A stretch of 64,000 nucleotides of DNA from JASTVH01 sp042862465 (GCA_042862465.1 JASTVH010000003.1:186001-250000); one strand, 5' to 3'; numbered from the stretch's first letter, positions 42,353 through 50,897 are shown. Numbers and translations: made by a program. The notes: generated by a model from the letters alone, not told the origin.

Positions 42353-43780
42353 TTAGACCGCCCGTCGTTCCTGAAGTTCCCCCCGTTGGTTAATACGTTC
42401 CAGTGCCAGATCGCGCAACTGATGGAAGGAGCGAATGAACTCCTCGACGACGTCATTGGGGCTGTCGATCAGGCGCTTGTCGCTGATCAGCCCGAATTGC
42501 ACGGTGTTGTCATAGCTGAAGATGCTCATGCCGACGCCCACGCCGCCGGTTTGCGGCACCCAGAACATGGGCTGGGTCAGGCGTGCACCGCACATATAGA
42601 GTGTGCTACGCGGACCGGGGACGTTGGTGAGCACGGCCGATGTTTTGTTGCTGAGCAGCTCCAGAGCGCGGCGTTCCAGGAGATCCGGGCCGCGACCGAA
42701 CAGGTCCAGCAGGCTGTAGGTGACCTGGGCCTGGTAGGAGCGTTTCAGTCGCATCATTTCCTGGCGGACCTGGCTGAACCGTAGTCTGGGGCAGGTGGTG
42801 CCGACCGGCAGGGGCACGAGGACCAGGCCGAACTGGTTGCCCAGATTCTGTATCGGTTGATCCAGGGGGCGCAGGTTGAACGGCACGGCCACGTGAATGC
42901 CCGGGTCGGGGAGGGATTCACCAGCCTGCTTGAGATAGGTGTGCAGAGCCCCGGTTGCCGCGCTCATCAGCACGTCGTTGACCGTTCCACCCATTGCCTT
43001 GGCGGTGGCCTTGACCTCGTCCAGTGACAACGCCGGCGCCCACGCCACGCGCTTGCGCCCGCACAGGTCGCCTTTTAAAGGCGTGGGTGGGTCTGCCGGA
43101 CCCAGTCCCAGCTTGAGGCATTCCTCGCCAATCTTGAGTCCTTCGCGACCCAGTTTTCTCAGGTAGCCCGGTTCGTTCTGCACCTGCTGCCAGGCCTGAT
43201 TCAACTGATCGCGGGCTGTCAGCAGGGTGTTTTTCGTCTCTGCATACAGGCGCTTCCAGTAAGGCGGGCGTGGGGAGACGGCCTTGGCGCTGGGGCGCAT
43301 CTCCGTCACCTTGCTGTCGGGTGACTCGTCGGTGAGTTGCAGCAGGACGCGGACCAGAGAGATGCCATCAGCGATGCAATGGTGGATGCGGACAAAAAGT
43401 GCGCAGCCGCCCTGGTAGTTGTCGATGTAGTGGATTTGCCAGAGAGGTTTGCTGAAGTCGAGGGGGGTGCTGTTGAGGTCGCTGGACAGGCGTTCGAGTT
43501 CTTCCTGATCGTTGCGACCGGGGAGGGCGATGACATGGAGGTGGTTGTCCAGATCAAACCACGGATCGTCTTCCCAGTAGTAGCGTTCGCCGCGTTTGGT
43601 CGCCCTTTGCCGGAAACGCTGAAACCTGAGAAAGCGCTCCTTGAGCAGCCGGCGGAACGAGGCCAGCGGAATGGCGCTTTCGAAGACCAGGACGATGCTG
43701 ATCATCATCCGGTTGGTTGGGGATTCCATGCGCAGCCATGATGTATCGACGGCTGACATGGGCGTCGCTTTTGGAGCCAT
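42353..43780 (-). CDS. wax ester synthase/diacylglycerol acyltransferase (WS/DGAT), copy 2
   Basis: 475 aa paralogue of the gene at 23333. Catalytic HHCIADG in VRIHHCIADGISLV; N-terminal MSAVDTSWLRMESPTNRMMI, KAMGGTVNDVLMSAATGAL, NLGNQFGLVLVPLPV and LTNVPGPRSTLYMCG. The ATG at 43780 has AGGAGAGGG upstream. It shares motif order but not close identity with copy 1, which suggests an old duplication with possible specialisation for different alcohols or diacylglycerol. Confidence 0.94.
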   Translation of the reverse strand: MAPKATPMSAVDTSWLRMESPTNRMMISIVLVFESAIPLASFRRLLKERFLRFQRFRQRATKRGERYYWEDDPWFDLDNHLHVIALPGRNDQEELERLSSDLNSTPLDFSKPLWQIHYIDNYQGGCALFVRIHHCIADGISLVRVLLQLTDESPDSKVTEMRPSAKAVSPRPPYWKRLYAETKNTLLTARDQLNQAWQQVQNEPGYLRKLGREGLKIGEECLKLGLGPADPPTPLKGDLCGRKRVAWAPALSLDEVKATAKAMGGTVNDVLMSAATGALHTYLKQAGESLPDPGIHVAVPFNLRPLDQPIQNLGNQFGLVLVPLPVGTTCPRLRFSQVRQEMMRLKRSYQAQVTYSLLDLFGRGPDLLERRALELLSNKTSAVLTNVPGPRSTLYMCGARLTQPMFWVPQTGGVGVGMSIFSYDNTVQFGLISDKRLIDSPNDVVEEFIRSFHQLRDLALERINQRGELQERRAV

Positions 43781-44132
43781 TATCCCTCTCCTTTCCCTGG
43801 GTTGTGAGGCTGATTGTGTCTGGTGTGACTGAGCCCTATATCCTCGGTTGGCCTACCGTGCCCGGATACGGCAAGTCCCCGTGCGATCCTTCGCACGCTG
43901 GTAAAAACTGCTGGTATGACAGGGTCTACTTTTCGATGTTCCGTGGATCAGGCCGTTGTCCGGAAAAACCCACTCTGACCACGTTTTGATGGCCGGAACG
44001 CGCATTATGCCGCTGTTGAAAATGCATCGGCACGAGGCTTTCCTTCAAGGATATGATTCGAATTTACATGTTTTTGGGGGTGGCGAAAAGGGGAAAAATG
44101 CGGAAAAAACAGGCAGGGGAAATGCAGGCGGT
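43781..44132. other. 352-bp intergenic region, WS/DGAT 2 to smpB
   Basis: No gene recognised. It should hold the WS/DGAT promoter. Visible structure is the small hairpin GTGCGATCCTTCGCAC near 43880 and a purine-rich stretch (44085-44120) that reads T-rich downstream of smpB. Confidence 0.5.
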
Positions 44133-44141
44133 TCAGCCTGC
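44124..44141 (-). terminator. possible smpB terminator
   Basis: GCAGGC and GCCTGC arms on either side of the smpB stop codon, followed on the minus strand by a pyrimidine-rich tract with a T6 run. Stem short, so tentative. Confidence 0.4.
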
Positions 44142-44615
44142 AAAGTCCCGCATGACGCGCTGTTTCTGACGGTTCCAGTCGCGCTCTTTTTCGGTGGCCC
44201 GCTTGTCGAACTGCTTCTTGCCTTTGGCCAGGGCAATCTCGCACTTCACCCGATTGCGCTTCCAGTAAAGTGCCAGTGGTATGCAGGTATGGCCGGTCTG
44301 GTTGACCTTGCCAATCAGCCGGGCCAGTTCCTTGCGGTGGAGGAGCAGTTTGCGGGTGCGTGTCGAGTCGGCAACGATGTGAGTGGAGACCGTGCTCAAG
44401 GGCGTAATATGGAAGCCGAGGAGGAAGGCCTCGCCGTCCTTGAGCAGGACATAGGCATCCGTCAGCTGGCATTTGCCGGCGCGTAGGGCTTTGACTTCCC
44501 ATCCCTCCAGCACCAGGCCAGCCTCGAACTTTTCTTCGATGTGATAGTCATGCCGGGCTTTCTTGTTCAACGCGATGGTCGATGAACCCGGTGCCGGTTT
44601 CTTTTTCTTGGCCAT
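44133..44615 (-). CDS. smpB: SsrA-binding protein SmpB
   Basis: RNA-binding partner of tmRNA in ribosome rescue. 160 aa. Motifs: ALNKKARHDYHIEEKFEAGL, LEGWEVKALRAGKCQL, DAYVLLKDGEAFL and the basic C-terminal tail ATEKERDWNRQKQRVMRDFAG that enters the mRNA channel. Start ATG in GCTACATGG context. The divergent transporter gene starts 251 bp away. Confidence 0.97.
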   Translation of the reverse strand: MAKKKKPAPGSSTIALNKKARHDYHIEEKFEAGLVLEGWEVKALRAGKCQLTDAYVLLKDGEAFLLGFHITPLSTVSTHIVADSTRTRKLLLHRKELARLIGKVNQTGHTCIPLALYWKRNRVKCEIALAKGKKQFDKRATEKERDWNRQKQRVMRDFAG

Positions 44616-44866
44616 GTAGCGTCACACTGCCTGCAATTGGATGACCGCCGCCGGCAATCGGGGCGGATGAGTGTCGTGAGGCGTTTCGCGGAACCTTTGA
44701 GTAACCGCCCCGCCTGCACAGGAATCTGAATGAGCGCGCTATTCTAGCGCACATGGCCCACCTTTGGGCAAAGGGGGCGGAATGAAACCGGGGAGTGCGG
44801 AGCACTTCCTTAATCTGCGGTCGTGATTCGGCTACAATCTCCCGCCTTGCTTAGTGTAGGACGACT

Positions 44867-46270
44867 ATGGCCACGAACCATGCATCCGCCCTGGAAGGCT
44901 GGACCAGTCGCTGGACCTTTGTGTTGGCGGCGACCGGCTCGGCCATCGGGTTGGGCAACATCTGGAGGTTTCCCTTCATCGCCGGTGAAAACGGTGGTGG
45001 CGCCTTCGTGTTGCTGTACCTGGTGTGCCTGGCTCTGATTGGGGTGCCCCTTCTGGTGGCCGAACTGATGCTCGGACGCCGGACCCGCCACAATCCGGTC
45101 CGCGCCATGCAGTATCTGGTGAAGGAGTCGGGCAGTTCGCGGCAATGGGTGTGGCTGGGGCGCTTCAGCGTTCTGGCCGGATTCATGATCCTGTCTTTTT
45201 ACGCCGTCGTCGGCGGCATGGCCCTGGCGTATATCTTTCACGCCGCTTTCGGGGACTTTGCCGGTGCCGCTCCGGCGGATATTGTGCGTCTTTTTACCCG
45301 GTTGCAGGCGGATACCGATGGTCTGGTCGTCTGGCACAGCCTGTTCCTGCTGCTTGTCGTGGTGGTGTCCATGCGGGGGCTGCGGCGCGGCATCGAGCGT
45401 TCCATCCGTGTAATCATGCCGCTGATGCTGGTGCTGATCCTGGCGTTGCTGGCCTATGCATGGCGCTTCGGGGCCTTTGAGACCAGTGCGCATTTCATGT
45501 TGGACTTTGCGCCAGAGCAATTGGGTTGGGACGCGCTGCTCGACGCCATGACCCATGCGTTCTACACCGTCAGCGTGGGGATGGGAGCGATGATGATCTA
45601 CGGTGCCTACATGCCGCCCCATGCGTCGATGCGGGTGTCGGTTCTAAGCATTGCGGCCATCGATACCCTGGTCGGTATAGCGGCGGGCCTGATTATCTAT
45701 GCGTTGGTGTTCGCCCAGGGCTTGGATGCCCGCAGTGGGTTCAGCCTGATGTTCCACACCTTGCCGCTGGCGTTGGGGCATCTTCCCTTCGGCCAGTTCT
45801 TTGGCAGCCTGTTTTTCGTGTTGGTGGCGCTGGCGGCCTGGAGTTCGGCGCTTGCGCTGCTGGAGCCGGGCGTCGCCTGGTTCCAGGAGGCCACGGGCTG
45901 GAGTCGTGCCGCGGCCACCTGGATAGTGGCTTTGGGTGCCTGGCTTTTGGGATTGGGTACGGTGTTTTCCTTCAATACCTGGCAAAGCGCGACGCTGCTC
46001 GGGCAGACCTTTTTCAGCTGGATCAACTTTATTTCCTCGGGACTACTGGTGCCGGTGGTGGGTCTGATGCTGGGGATCTTCTGTGTCTGGGTCCTGTCGG
46101 CCCAGGCCAGTGCCGAGACCCTCCGGTTTCCGAAGCCGGTCTGGCATCAGGTATGGCGCCGGGTGACCGGAACCGTAGCGGTCGTTTCAGTGCTGGTGAT
46201 CCTGGTCATGGGTGTCCACGGCTATGCGGTGGGCATGTGTGGTGGTAACCCCGGTCTCCCCTGGTGTTGA
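44867..46270 (+). CDS. sodium-dependent transporter (NSS/SNF family)
   Basis: 467 aa, about 12 helices. The sodium and substrate sites ATGSAIGLGNIWRFPFIAGE and NGGGAFVLLYLVCLALIGVP are diagnostic; a later AAWSSALALLEPGVAW matches the second sodium site. Likely imports an amino acid or similar osmolyte. It lies between smpB and ratA and is transcribed towards ratA. Confidence 0.93.
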   Translation: MATNHASALEGWTSRWTFVLAATGSAIGLGNIWRFPFIAGENGGGAFVLLYLVCLALIGVPLLVAELMLGRRTRHNPVRAMQYLVKESGSSRQWVWLGRFSVLAGFMILSFYAVVGGMALAYIFHAAFGDFAGAAPADIVRLFTRLQADTDGLVVWHSLFLLLVVVVSMRGLRRGIERSIRVIMPLMLVLILALLAYAWRFGAFETSAHFMLDFAPEQLGWDALLDAMTHAFYTVSVGMGAMMIYGAYMPPHASMRVSVLSIAAIDTLVGIAAGLIIYALVFAQGLDARSGFSLMFHTLPLALGHLPFGQFFGSLFFVLVALAAWSSALALLEPGVAWFQEATGWSRAAATWIVALGAWLLGLGTVFSFNTWQSATLLGQTFFSWINFISSGLLVPVVGLMLGIFCVWVLSAQASAETLRFPKPVWHQVWRRVTGTVAVVSVLVILVMGVHGYAVGMCGGNPGLPWC

Positions 46271-46273
46271 GGG

Positions 46274-46279
46274 TATAAT
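46274..46279 (+). promoter_or_regulatory. -10 element upstream of ratA
   Basis: Perfect TATAAT 62 bp before the ratA ATG, without a good -35 at 16-18 nt. It may allow ratA-ratB transcription independent of the transporter gene. Confidence 0.35.
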
Positions 46280-46341
46280 CCGGCATTGGGGCAAGTCCCT
46301 GGCGTGGACGACGTTGAATTGAATCAGATATTGGTAGATGT

Positions 46342-46788
46342 ATGGCCCATCGGATTGATCGCAGTGCATTAGTCTGGCATCCCGCAGAACGAATGTTTGA
46401 TCTGGTGAACGACATTCCTTCTTACCCGCTGTTTTTACCCTGGTGCAGTGCGGCCGAGGTGCATCCTTCCGAGGAGGCGGATGTCCTCGCCTCCATCGAG
46501 GTGGCCAAGGGGGGCATGCGCCACCGGTTTACGACGCGAAACAGGCTCGACAAGCCTTCTCGCATTGAAATGGCCCTGGTCGATGGGCCGTTCAGTGCGC
46601 TCTCCGGGCAATGGCAGTTCCAGGCGCTCAACGAGAAAGCCAGCAAGATTATCCTGACGCTGGATTTCGAATTCTCGGGGCGTCTGACCAGCATGGCGTT
46701 TGGCAACGTTTTTGGGCAGGCGGCGAATACGATGGTGGATGCATTCTGCCGACGTGCCAGCGAACTCTATGGCGAGGTGAAAGCATGA
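46342..46788 (+). CDS. ratA: RatA / Coq10-like ubiquinone-binding START-domain protein
   Basis: 148 aa polyketide-cyclase/START fold. Motifs: LVNDIPSYPLFLPWCSAAEV, VAKGGMRHRFTTRN, MALVDGPFSALSGQWQF and NTMVDAFCRRASELYG. In E. coli it was described as a toxin that blocks ribosome subunit joining; the family is also Coq10-like and may bind ubiquinone, in keeping with the many ubi genes here. The stop overlaps ratB by 4 nt. Confidence 0.92.
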   Translation: MAHRIDRSALVWHPAERMFDLVNDIPSYPLFLPWCSAAEVHPSEEADVLASIEVAKGGMRHRFTTRNRLDKPSRIEMALVDGPFSALSGQWQFQALNEKASKIILTLDFEFSGRLTSMAFGNVFGQAANTMVDAFCRRASELYGEVKA

Positions 46789-47081
46789 AGACGGGCATGA
46801 TTTCCGTTGAAGTGGCCTATGCAACCCCGGACAAGCAGGTGATCTTGCCCGTTCAGGTACGTGAGGGGAGCAGTGTGTATTCAGCCGCGGAAGCCTCTGG
46901 GATCACCACAGAATTTCCCGAGATCGATCTGGGCGCGGCTGATATGGGGATCTTTGGCAAAGTGGTTAAGAATCCTCAGGAGCATGAGCTTCGCGATGGG
47001 GACCGCGTGGAAATCTACCGGCCGTTGAAGATTGATCCCAAACAGGCTCGCCTCAATAGGGCGAAACAGAAAGCCAGCTGA
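46785..47081 (+). CDS. ratB: RnfH/RatB ubiquitin-like family protein
   Basis: 98 aa ubiquitin-like beta-grasp protein: MISVEVAYATPDKQVILPVQ, SSVYSAAEASGI, MGIFGKVVKNPQEHELRDGD and RVEIYRPLKIDPKQAR. Encoded with ratA in gammaproteobacteria, but not shown to act as a true antitoxin. The start ATG at 46785 is nested in the ratA stop. Confidence 0.93.
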   Translation: MKTGMISVEVAYATPDKQVILPVQVREGSSVYSAAEASGITTEFPEIDLGAADMGIFGKVVKNPQEHELRDGDRVEIYRPLKIDPKQARLNRAKQKAS

Positions 47082-47164
47082 AGGTTCGTTCGGCCATCCC
47101 GATTATTGCCGTCGGGATTGACCGACATCATTGTCCTGAAGGCAGCGCCGTGGGTTAATGAGAA

Positions 47165-47503
47165 TCAGTAGGCTGGCGTATCGGCCATCAGGTCCGCGGT
47201 ATAGCGCACGTACTGGTCGTCCTCGTAATAGACGATCACGCGTTGGTCAGTGATGGGGCCGCCAGAATCCTGGAAGGTGTAGAGGTAATAGTCCCGGGAG
47301 CGATCGACGGGATTGATGACCAGCGGCGTGCCGAGCACATAATGGACATCGTCCCGATCCATGCCGGGCTTGAGTTTGTCGAGGTCTTCCTGTTTGACGA
47401 TGTTGCCCTGTTGCACGTTGATTCGGTAGACGCCCGGGAAGGCGCAGCCGGCCAGCAGGATGGCAAGCGCGAGCAAGGCGCTGAGCAGGCGGGTATTTTG
47501 CAT
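47165..47503 (-). CDS. bamE: outer-membrane assembly lipoprotein BamE
   Basis: Component of the BAM complex that inserts outer-membrane beta-barrels. 112 aa with lipobox LLAGC (Cys20), then VYRINVQQGNIVKQEDLDKL, the signature PGMDRDDVHYVLGTPLVINP and YYLYTF. Divergent from fur, as in Pseudomonas (omlA-fur). Confidence 0.96.
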   Translation of the reverse strand: MQNTRLLSALLALAILLAGCAFPGVYRINVQQGNIVKQEDLDKLKPGMDRDDVHYVLGTPLVINPVDRSRDYYLYTFQDSGGPITDQRVIVYYEDDQYVRYTADLMADTPAY

Positions 47504-47628
47504 CGACGTATGAAATCCTCTATCTTGAAGCCGCGCGAGTCGCGACTCCGGTGGCGCGAGGCGTCATCATAACGGAAGCCAGGGTATACACCAAACCCGG
47601 AAAGGCCACTTTAAAGAGAAAGCAAAGC

Positions 47629-48042
47629 ATGTCGTCAGAGAATTCAGAGCTGCGTAAAGCCGGCCTCAAGGTCACACTGCCGCGGGTGAAAATTCTGAAT
47701 ATTCTTGAAGGTGCTGAAGAGCACCATCACCTGAGTGCGGAAGATGTGTACAAGAAGCTGCTGGATGCCGGGGATGATGTCGGTCTGGCCACGGTCTATC
47801 GCGTGCTGACTCAGTTCGAGGCCGCCGGTCTGGTGCTACGGCACAACTTTGAAGGCGGGCATGCGGTGTTTGAGCTGGCCTCCGACGACCACCATGACCA
47901 CATGGTCTGTACCCAGACCGGCAAGGTAGTTGAGTTCTATGACGAAGTGATCGAGCAGCGCCAGAAACAGATCGCTGAAGAAAACGGCTTCGATCTGGTG
48001 GATCACAGTCTGATTCTGTACGTGAAGCCGAAGGGCAAGTAG
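47629..48042 (+). CDS. fur: ferric uptake regulator
   Basis: Iron-responsive repressor. 137 aa, winged-helix N-terminus (AGLKVTLPRVKILNILE, GLATVYRVLTQFEAAGLV) and metal sites ASDDHHDHMVC and DEVIEQRQKQIAE. There is only one Cys in the VCTQTG position and no C-terminal cysteine cluster, the form seen in Pseudomonas aeruginosa rather than E. coli. The ATG at 47629 gives the family N-terminus; the longer frame to 47551 is unlikely. Confidence 0.96.
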   Translation: MSSENSELRKAGLKVTLPRVKILNILEGAEEHHHLSAEDVYKKLLDAGDDVGLATVYRVLTQFEAAGLVLRHNFEGGHAVFELASDDHHDHMVCTQTGKVVEFYDEVIEQRQKQIAEENGFDLVDHSLILYVKPKGK

Positions 48043-48054
48043 TTGTAGCTTGTT

Positions 48055-48082
48055 GTCGGACGTCGGACGTCGGACGTCGGAC
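48055..48082. repeat. four-copy GTCGGAC heptamer array after fur
   Basis: Four perfect tandem copies of GTCGGAC, 12 bp past the fur stop codon, followed by a hairpin at 48083-48100. Confidence 0.85.
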
Positions 48083-48100
48083 GGCACGGGTTCTCGTGCC
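48083..48100 (+). terminator. fur terminator hairpin
   Basis: GGCACG and CGTGCC around GGTTCT, followed by CTTTCGT. The stem is short and the T-run weak. Confidence 0.5.
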
Positions 48101-48199
48101 CTTTCGTATCCCGGTCTTTTCTGCGATATCCCTGCCCCAGAAATGGATGTTCAGCGCTGTAAGGCGTGACGTTCAGTTCCTGTTCTATCCCGCATAACG

Positions 48200-48225
48200 A
48201 AAAAAGGCAGAGCGTAAGCTCTGCC
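48200..48225 (-). terminator. recN intrinsic terminator
   Basis: Minus strand GGCAGAGC-TTAC-GCTCTGCC followed by TTTTTT: an 8-bp perfect stem with T6, 92 bp past the recN stop. Confidence 0.9.
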
Positions 48226-48317
48226 AGTCAGTTCCCCACGAAGGAGAGGCGGGCTAAATGCCCAGGGGTGCTGAGGTGTGGCGGCCCGGTCTGGCTGTTA
48301 CCGTCAGGGCCTCGTAT

Positions 48318-49997
48318 TCAGTGACAGGTTGCCTGCCCCCGCTCATACATTTCCTGTGCATGAGCCAGCGTCTGTTCGGTAAGGTCCACACCGCCCAGCA
48401 TGCGCGCCACTTCCTTGACCCGCAGCGTGTTATCCAGTTTCTCGACGCGTGAGAACGTAGCGGCGTCCTCGGTGTATTTGCTGACAAAGAGGTGTTGATG
48501 GGCCTGGGCGGCCACCTGTGGCAGGTGCGTCACGCAGATGACCTGGCCGTGCCGGCCCAGCTGGCGCAGCAGGCGACCCACCACTTCGGCCACGCCACCG
48601 CCGATACCGACATCGACTTCATCGAAAATCATGGTCGGAATGGTCGAGGTTTGGGCAACAACAACCTGAATGGCCAGGCTCAGGCGCGAGAGTTCCCCGC
48701 CGGAAGCAACGCGGCTCAATGAGCGCGGCGGCTGGCCGGCATTGGTGCTGACCAAAAATTCCACTTCTTCATTCCCGTGCAGAGCCGGGCAGCCCTGTTC
48801 GTTGGGCGTCAGGCGGGTCACAAAGTGGGTGCCGCCCATTTCCAGGTTGTGGAGTTCGCTGGCCACAGCCTGATCCAGCCGTTCGGCGGCTTCACGGCGT
48901 GCATTCGTCAGCTCGGCGGCACGCTCTTCATAAGCGTCGCGCAAGCGGGTCACTTCCTGGGTGAGGTGGCCAACACTCTGTTCCCCATTGTCCAGTTCGC
49001 TCAGCTCCCGCGACAGCCGTTCATGCAGGTCCGGCAGTTCCTCGGGCTGGGTGCGATGTTTGCGTGCCAGCTGGTAGGTGGCGCTCAGGCGCTCCTCGAC
49101 TTCCTGCAGACGCTCCGGATCCAGCTCGTAATGGTCCACAAAATGGCGCAGGTTGCTGCCGGCTTCCTGCAGCTGAATCTGTGCCTCCTGCAACATCTGC
49201 TGGGTTTCTGCCAGTTCGGGTACGTCCACCGGAAGTTGCTCTAGGCAGTGCAGTGCCTGCTGCACCATGTCTGCGGCGCTGGGTTCGCCCTCGTTGCTCA
49301 GCTGGGCGGCGCCGTGAACCTGCTTGAGGATGGCTTCGCCGTTGGCCAGGGCTTCCTGTTCCTTTTCCAGGTCGGTCAGTTCTTCCCGGGTGATGCCCAG
49401 ACGATCAAGTTCTTCCACCTGATAGCGCAGCAATTCCAGTCGGGCGTCCCGGGCTTCCTGGTCGTTCTGGAGGGCTTCCAGTTTCTGCGCGGCCTTCTTC
49501 CATTGCCGGTAGACCTGACTGACTTCATCGGCCAGGTCCTGACCCACGGCGAACTCGTCGAGCAGCTTGCGGTGGGTGTCCTTGCGTAGCAGCGACTGAT
49601 GCTGGTGCTGGCTGTGAATATCCATCAGCAGGGCGCCCAGGGCCTTGAGGTCCTGCAGCGGGCAGGGCTGGCCATTGATATAGCCGCGGGAGCGGCCGTC
49701 CTTGCGCACGACGCGACGCAGGATGCACTCGCCTTCCTCGTCCAGGTCGTGCTCGGCCAGCCAGGTCTGGGCGGTTTCCAGCTGGCTCACGTCGAACACG
49801 GCCGTGATGTCGGCCTTGGCGGCGCCATTGCGAACCATGCCGGCATCGGCCCGCGCGCCCAGCGTCAGCGCGAGGGCGTCCAGGGCAATGGACTTGCCCG
49901 CGCCCGTTTCGCCGGTGAGGGCGGTCATGCCCTGATCGAAGTGCAGTTCGACCTTTTCGGCAATCGCAAAGTTGGTGACTGTGAGCTGGTTCAGCAT
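48318..49997 (-). CDS. recN: DNA repair protein RecN
   Basis: SMC-like ATPase tethering broken DNA ends in recombination repair. 559 aa. Walker A GETGAGKSIALDAL near residue 29-42, long coiled-coil arms, signature RVASGGELSRLSLA and Walker B PTMIFDEVDVGIGG, then ICVTHLPQVAAQAHQHLFVSK. The ATG at 49997 (MLNQLTVTNFAIAEKVEL) is the family start; the frame open to 50264 is not coding. Two LexA boxes sit 60-95 bp upstream, so it is SOS-induced. Confidence 0.97.
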   Translation of the reverse strand: MLNQLTVTNFAIAEKVELHFDQGMTALTGETGAGKSIALDALALTLGARADAGMVRNGAAKADITAVFDVSQLETAQTWLAEHDLDEEGECILRRVVRKDGRSRGYINGQPCPLQDLKALGALLMDIHSQHQHQSLLRKDTHRKLLDEFAVGQDLADEVSQVYRQWKKAAQKLEALQNDQEARDARLELLRYQVEELDRLGITREELTDLEKEQEALANGEAILKQVHGAAQLSNEGEPSAADMVQQALHCLEQLPVDVPELAETQQMLQEAQIQLQEAGSNLRHFVDHYELDPERLQEVEERLSATYQLARKHRTQPEELPDLHERLSRELSELDNGEQSVGHLTQEVTRLRDAYEERAAELTNARREAAERLDQAVASELHNLEMGGTHFVTRLTPNEQGCPALHGNEEVEFLVSTNAGQPPRSLSRVASGGELSRLSLAIQVVVAQTSTIPTMIFDEVDVGIGGGVAEVVGRLLRQLGRHGQVICVTHLPQVAAQAHQHLFVSKYTEDAATFSRVEKLDNTLRVKEVARMLGGVDLTEQTLAHAQEMYERGQATCH

Positions 49998-50055
49998 AGG
50001 GGTGCTCCTGCTATCGGCCAGACGCTTCCGAATTGTTCTGCATATCGTGCGCGAG

Positions 50056-50071
50056 CTGGTTTTATAACCAG
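50056..50071. promoter_or_regulatory. LexA box, proximal (recN)
   Basis: CTGGTTTTATAACCAG: CTGG-N8-CCAG with an AT core. It resembles the CTGTATATAAAACCAG box recalled from E. coli recN. Confidence 0.65.
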
Positions 50072-50074
50072 TAT

Positions 50075-50090
50075 CTGTGTGGATGTACAG
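50075..50090. promoter_or_regulatory. LexA box, distal (recN)
   Basis: CTGTGTGGATGTACAG: perfect CTGT-N8-ACAG, 3 bp from the proximal box and followed by TA. Together they cover the likely recN promoter. Confidence 0.75.
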
Positions 50091-50160
50091 TAGTTTGTCC
50101 AGTGTTGGGGTGTCAAGCCAATGACCGGCTTTTTGTAGGGGTTCTTTTTCAAAAACACGG

Positions 50161-50187
50161 TTGAAAGGTCGGGATGCGACCCCATAT
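50161..50187 (+). promoter_or_regulatory. sigma-32 heat-shock promoter for grpE
   Basis: GTTGAAA with TTGAAA at 50161-50166, 13-nt spacer, CCCCATAT at 50180-50187: agrees with CTTGAAA-N13-16-CCCCATnT. It lies 105 bp before the grpE ATG. Confidence 0.85.
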
Positions 50188-50291
50188 AGCCGAAATACAA
50201 AATTATGGGCGACCCGGAAACGCCGCAGCGGTTCACAGGCTGTAGTGGCGTTTGGGGGCGTCAAAGTCTTGAGCGATCAGGAGCTGAGTGC

Positions 50292-50897
50292 ATGAGTGCA
50301 GAGGAAATGCGCAACGAGAAGGCGCACGAAGAGCCGGAAACCGAAGCGCAAGAGGCTGAGGCTTCAGCGGCCGGTGAGACCGGCGAAAACCGGGCGGAGG
50401 CCGCCACTGAAAGCGGCAAGGTTGCGGAACTCGAAGAGAAGCTCAAAGAGTATCAGGAGCAGGCGTTGCGGGCGCAGGCCGAGATGCAGAATGTCCGCCG
50501 TCGGGCCGAGATCGACGTGGAGAAGGCCCACAAGTTCGCCCTGGAAAAGTTCGTCAAGGAACTGTTGCCGGTTGTGGACAGCCTGGAAAAGGCCATCGAG
50601 AACAGCGACGGCGATGAAGAGTTGCTGGTCCGCATCCGCGAAGGGGTCCAGATGACCCTGGACATGTTCCTGTCGAGCCTGGGCAAGTTCAATGTGGAGC
50701 AGCTCAATCCGGTCGGCGAGCCCTTCGATCCGCAGATGCACGAGGCCATGTCGATGGTCCCGGCGCCGGATGCAGAACCCAATACCGTGGTTGCGGTCAT
50801 GCAGAAAGGATACACCCTGAACGGGCGGCTGGTGCGTCCTGCCATGGTGGTGATCGCCAAACCGCAGGAAGCGCCGAAAGTGGACGAGCAGGCTTGA
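50292..50897 (+). CDS. grpE: nucleotide exchange factor GrpE
   Basis: Releases ADP from DnaK. 201 aa. Acidic, disordered N-terminus (about 1-40), a long coiled helix (VAELEEKLKEYQEQALRAQA), MQNVRRRAEIDVEKAHKFAL and a C-terminal beta domain NPVGEPFDPQMHEAMSMV, GYTLNGRLVRPAMVVI. The ATG at 50292 follows AGGAG; the frame open from 50205 is upstream noise. First gene of grpE-dnaK-dnaJ. Confidence 0.97.
   Translation: MSAEEMRNEKAHEEPETEAQEAEASAAGETGENRAEAATESGKVAELEEKLKEYQEQALRAQAEMQNVRRRAEIDVEKAHKFALEKFVKELLPVVDSLEKAIENSDGDEELLVRIREGVQMTLDMFLSSLGKFNVEQLNPVGEPFDPQMHEAMSMVPAPDAEPNTVVAVMQKGYTLNGRLVRPAMVVIAKPQEAPKVDEQA

Noticed and set aside
46342..47081. Active RatAB toxin-antitoxin system
   Set aside because: The genes are conserved housekeeping members of the START and RnfH families; RatB is not established as an antitoxin. 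Gene order alone does not show a TA function.
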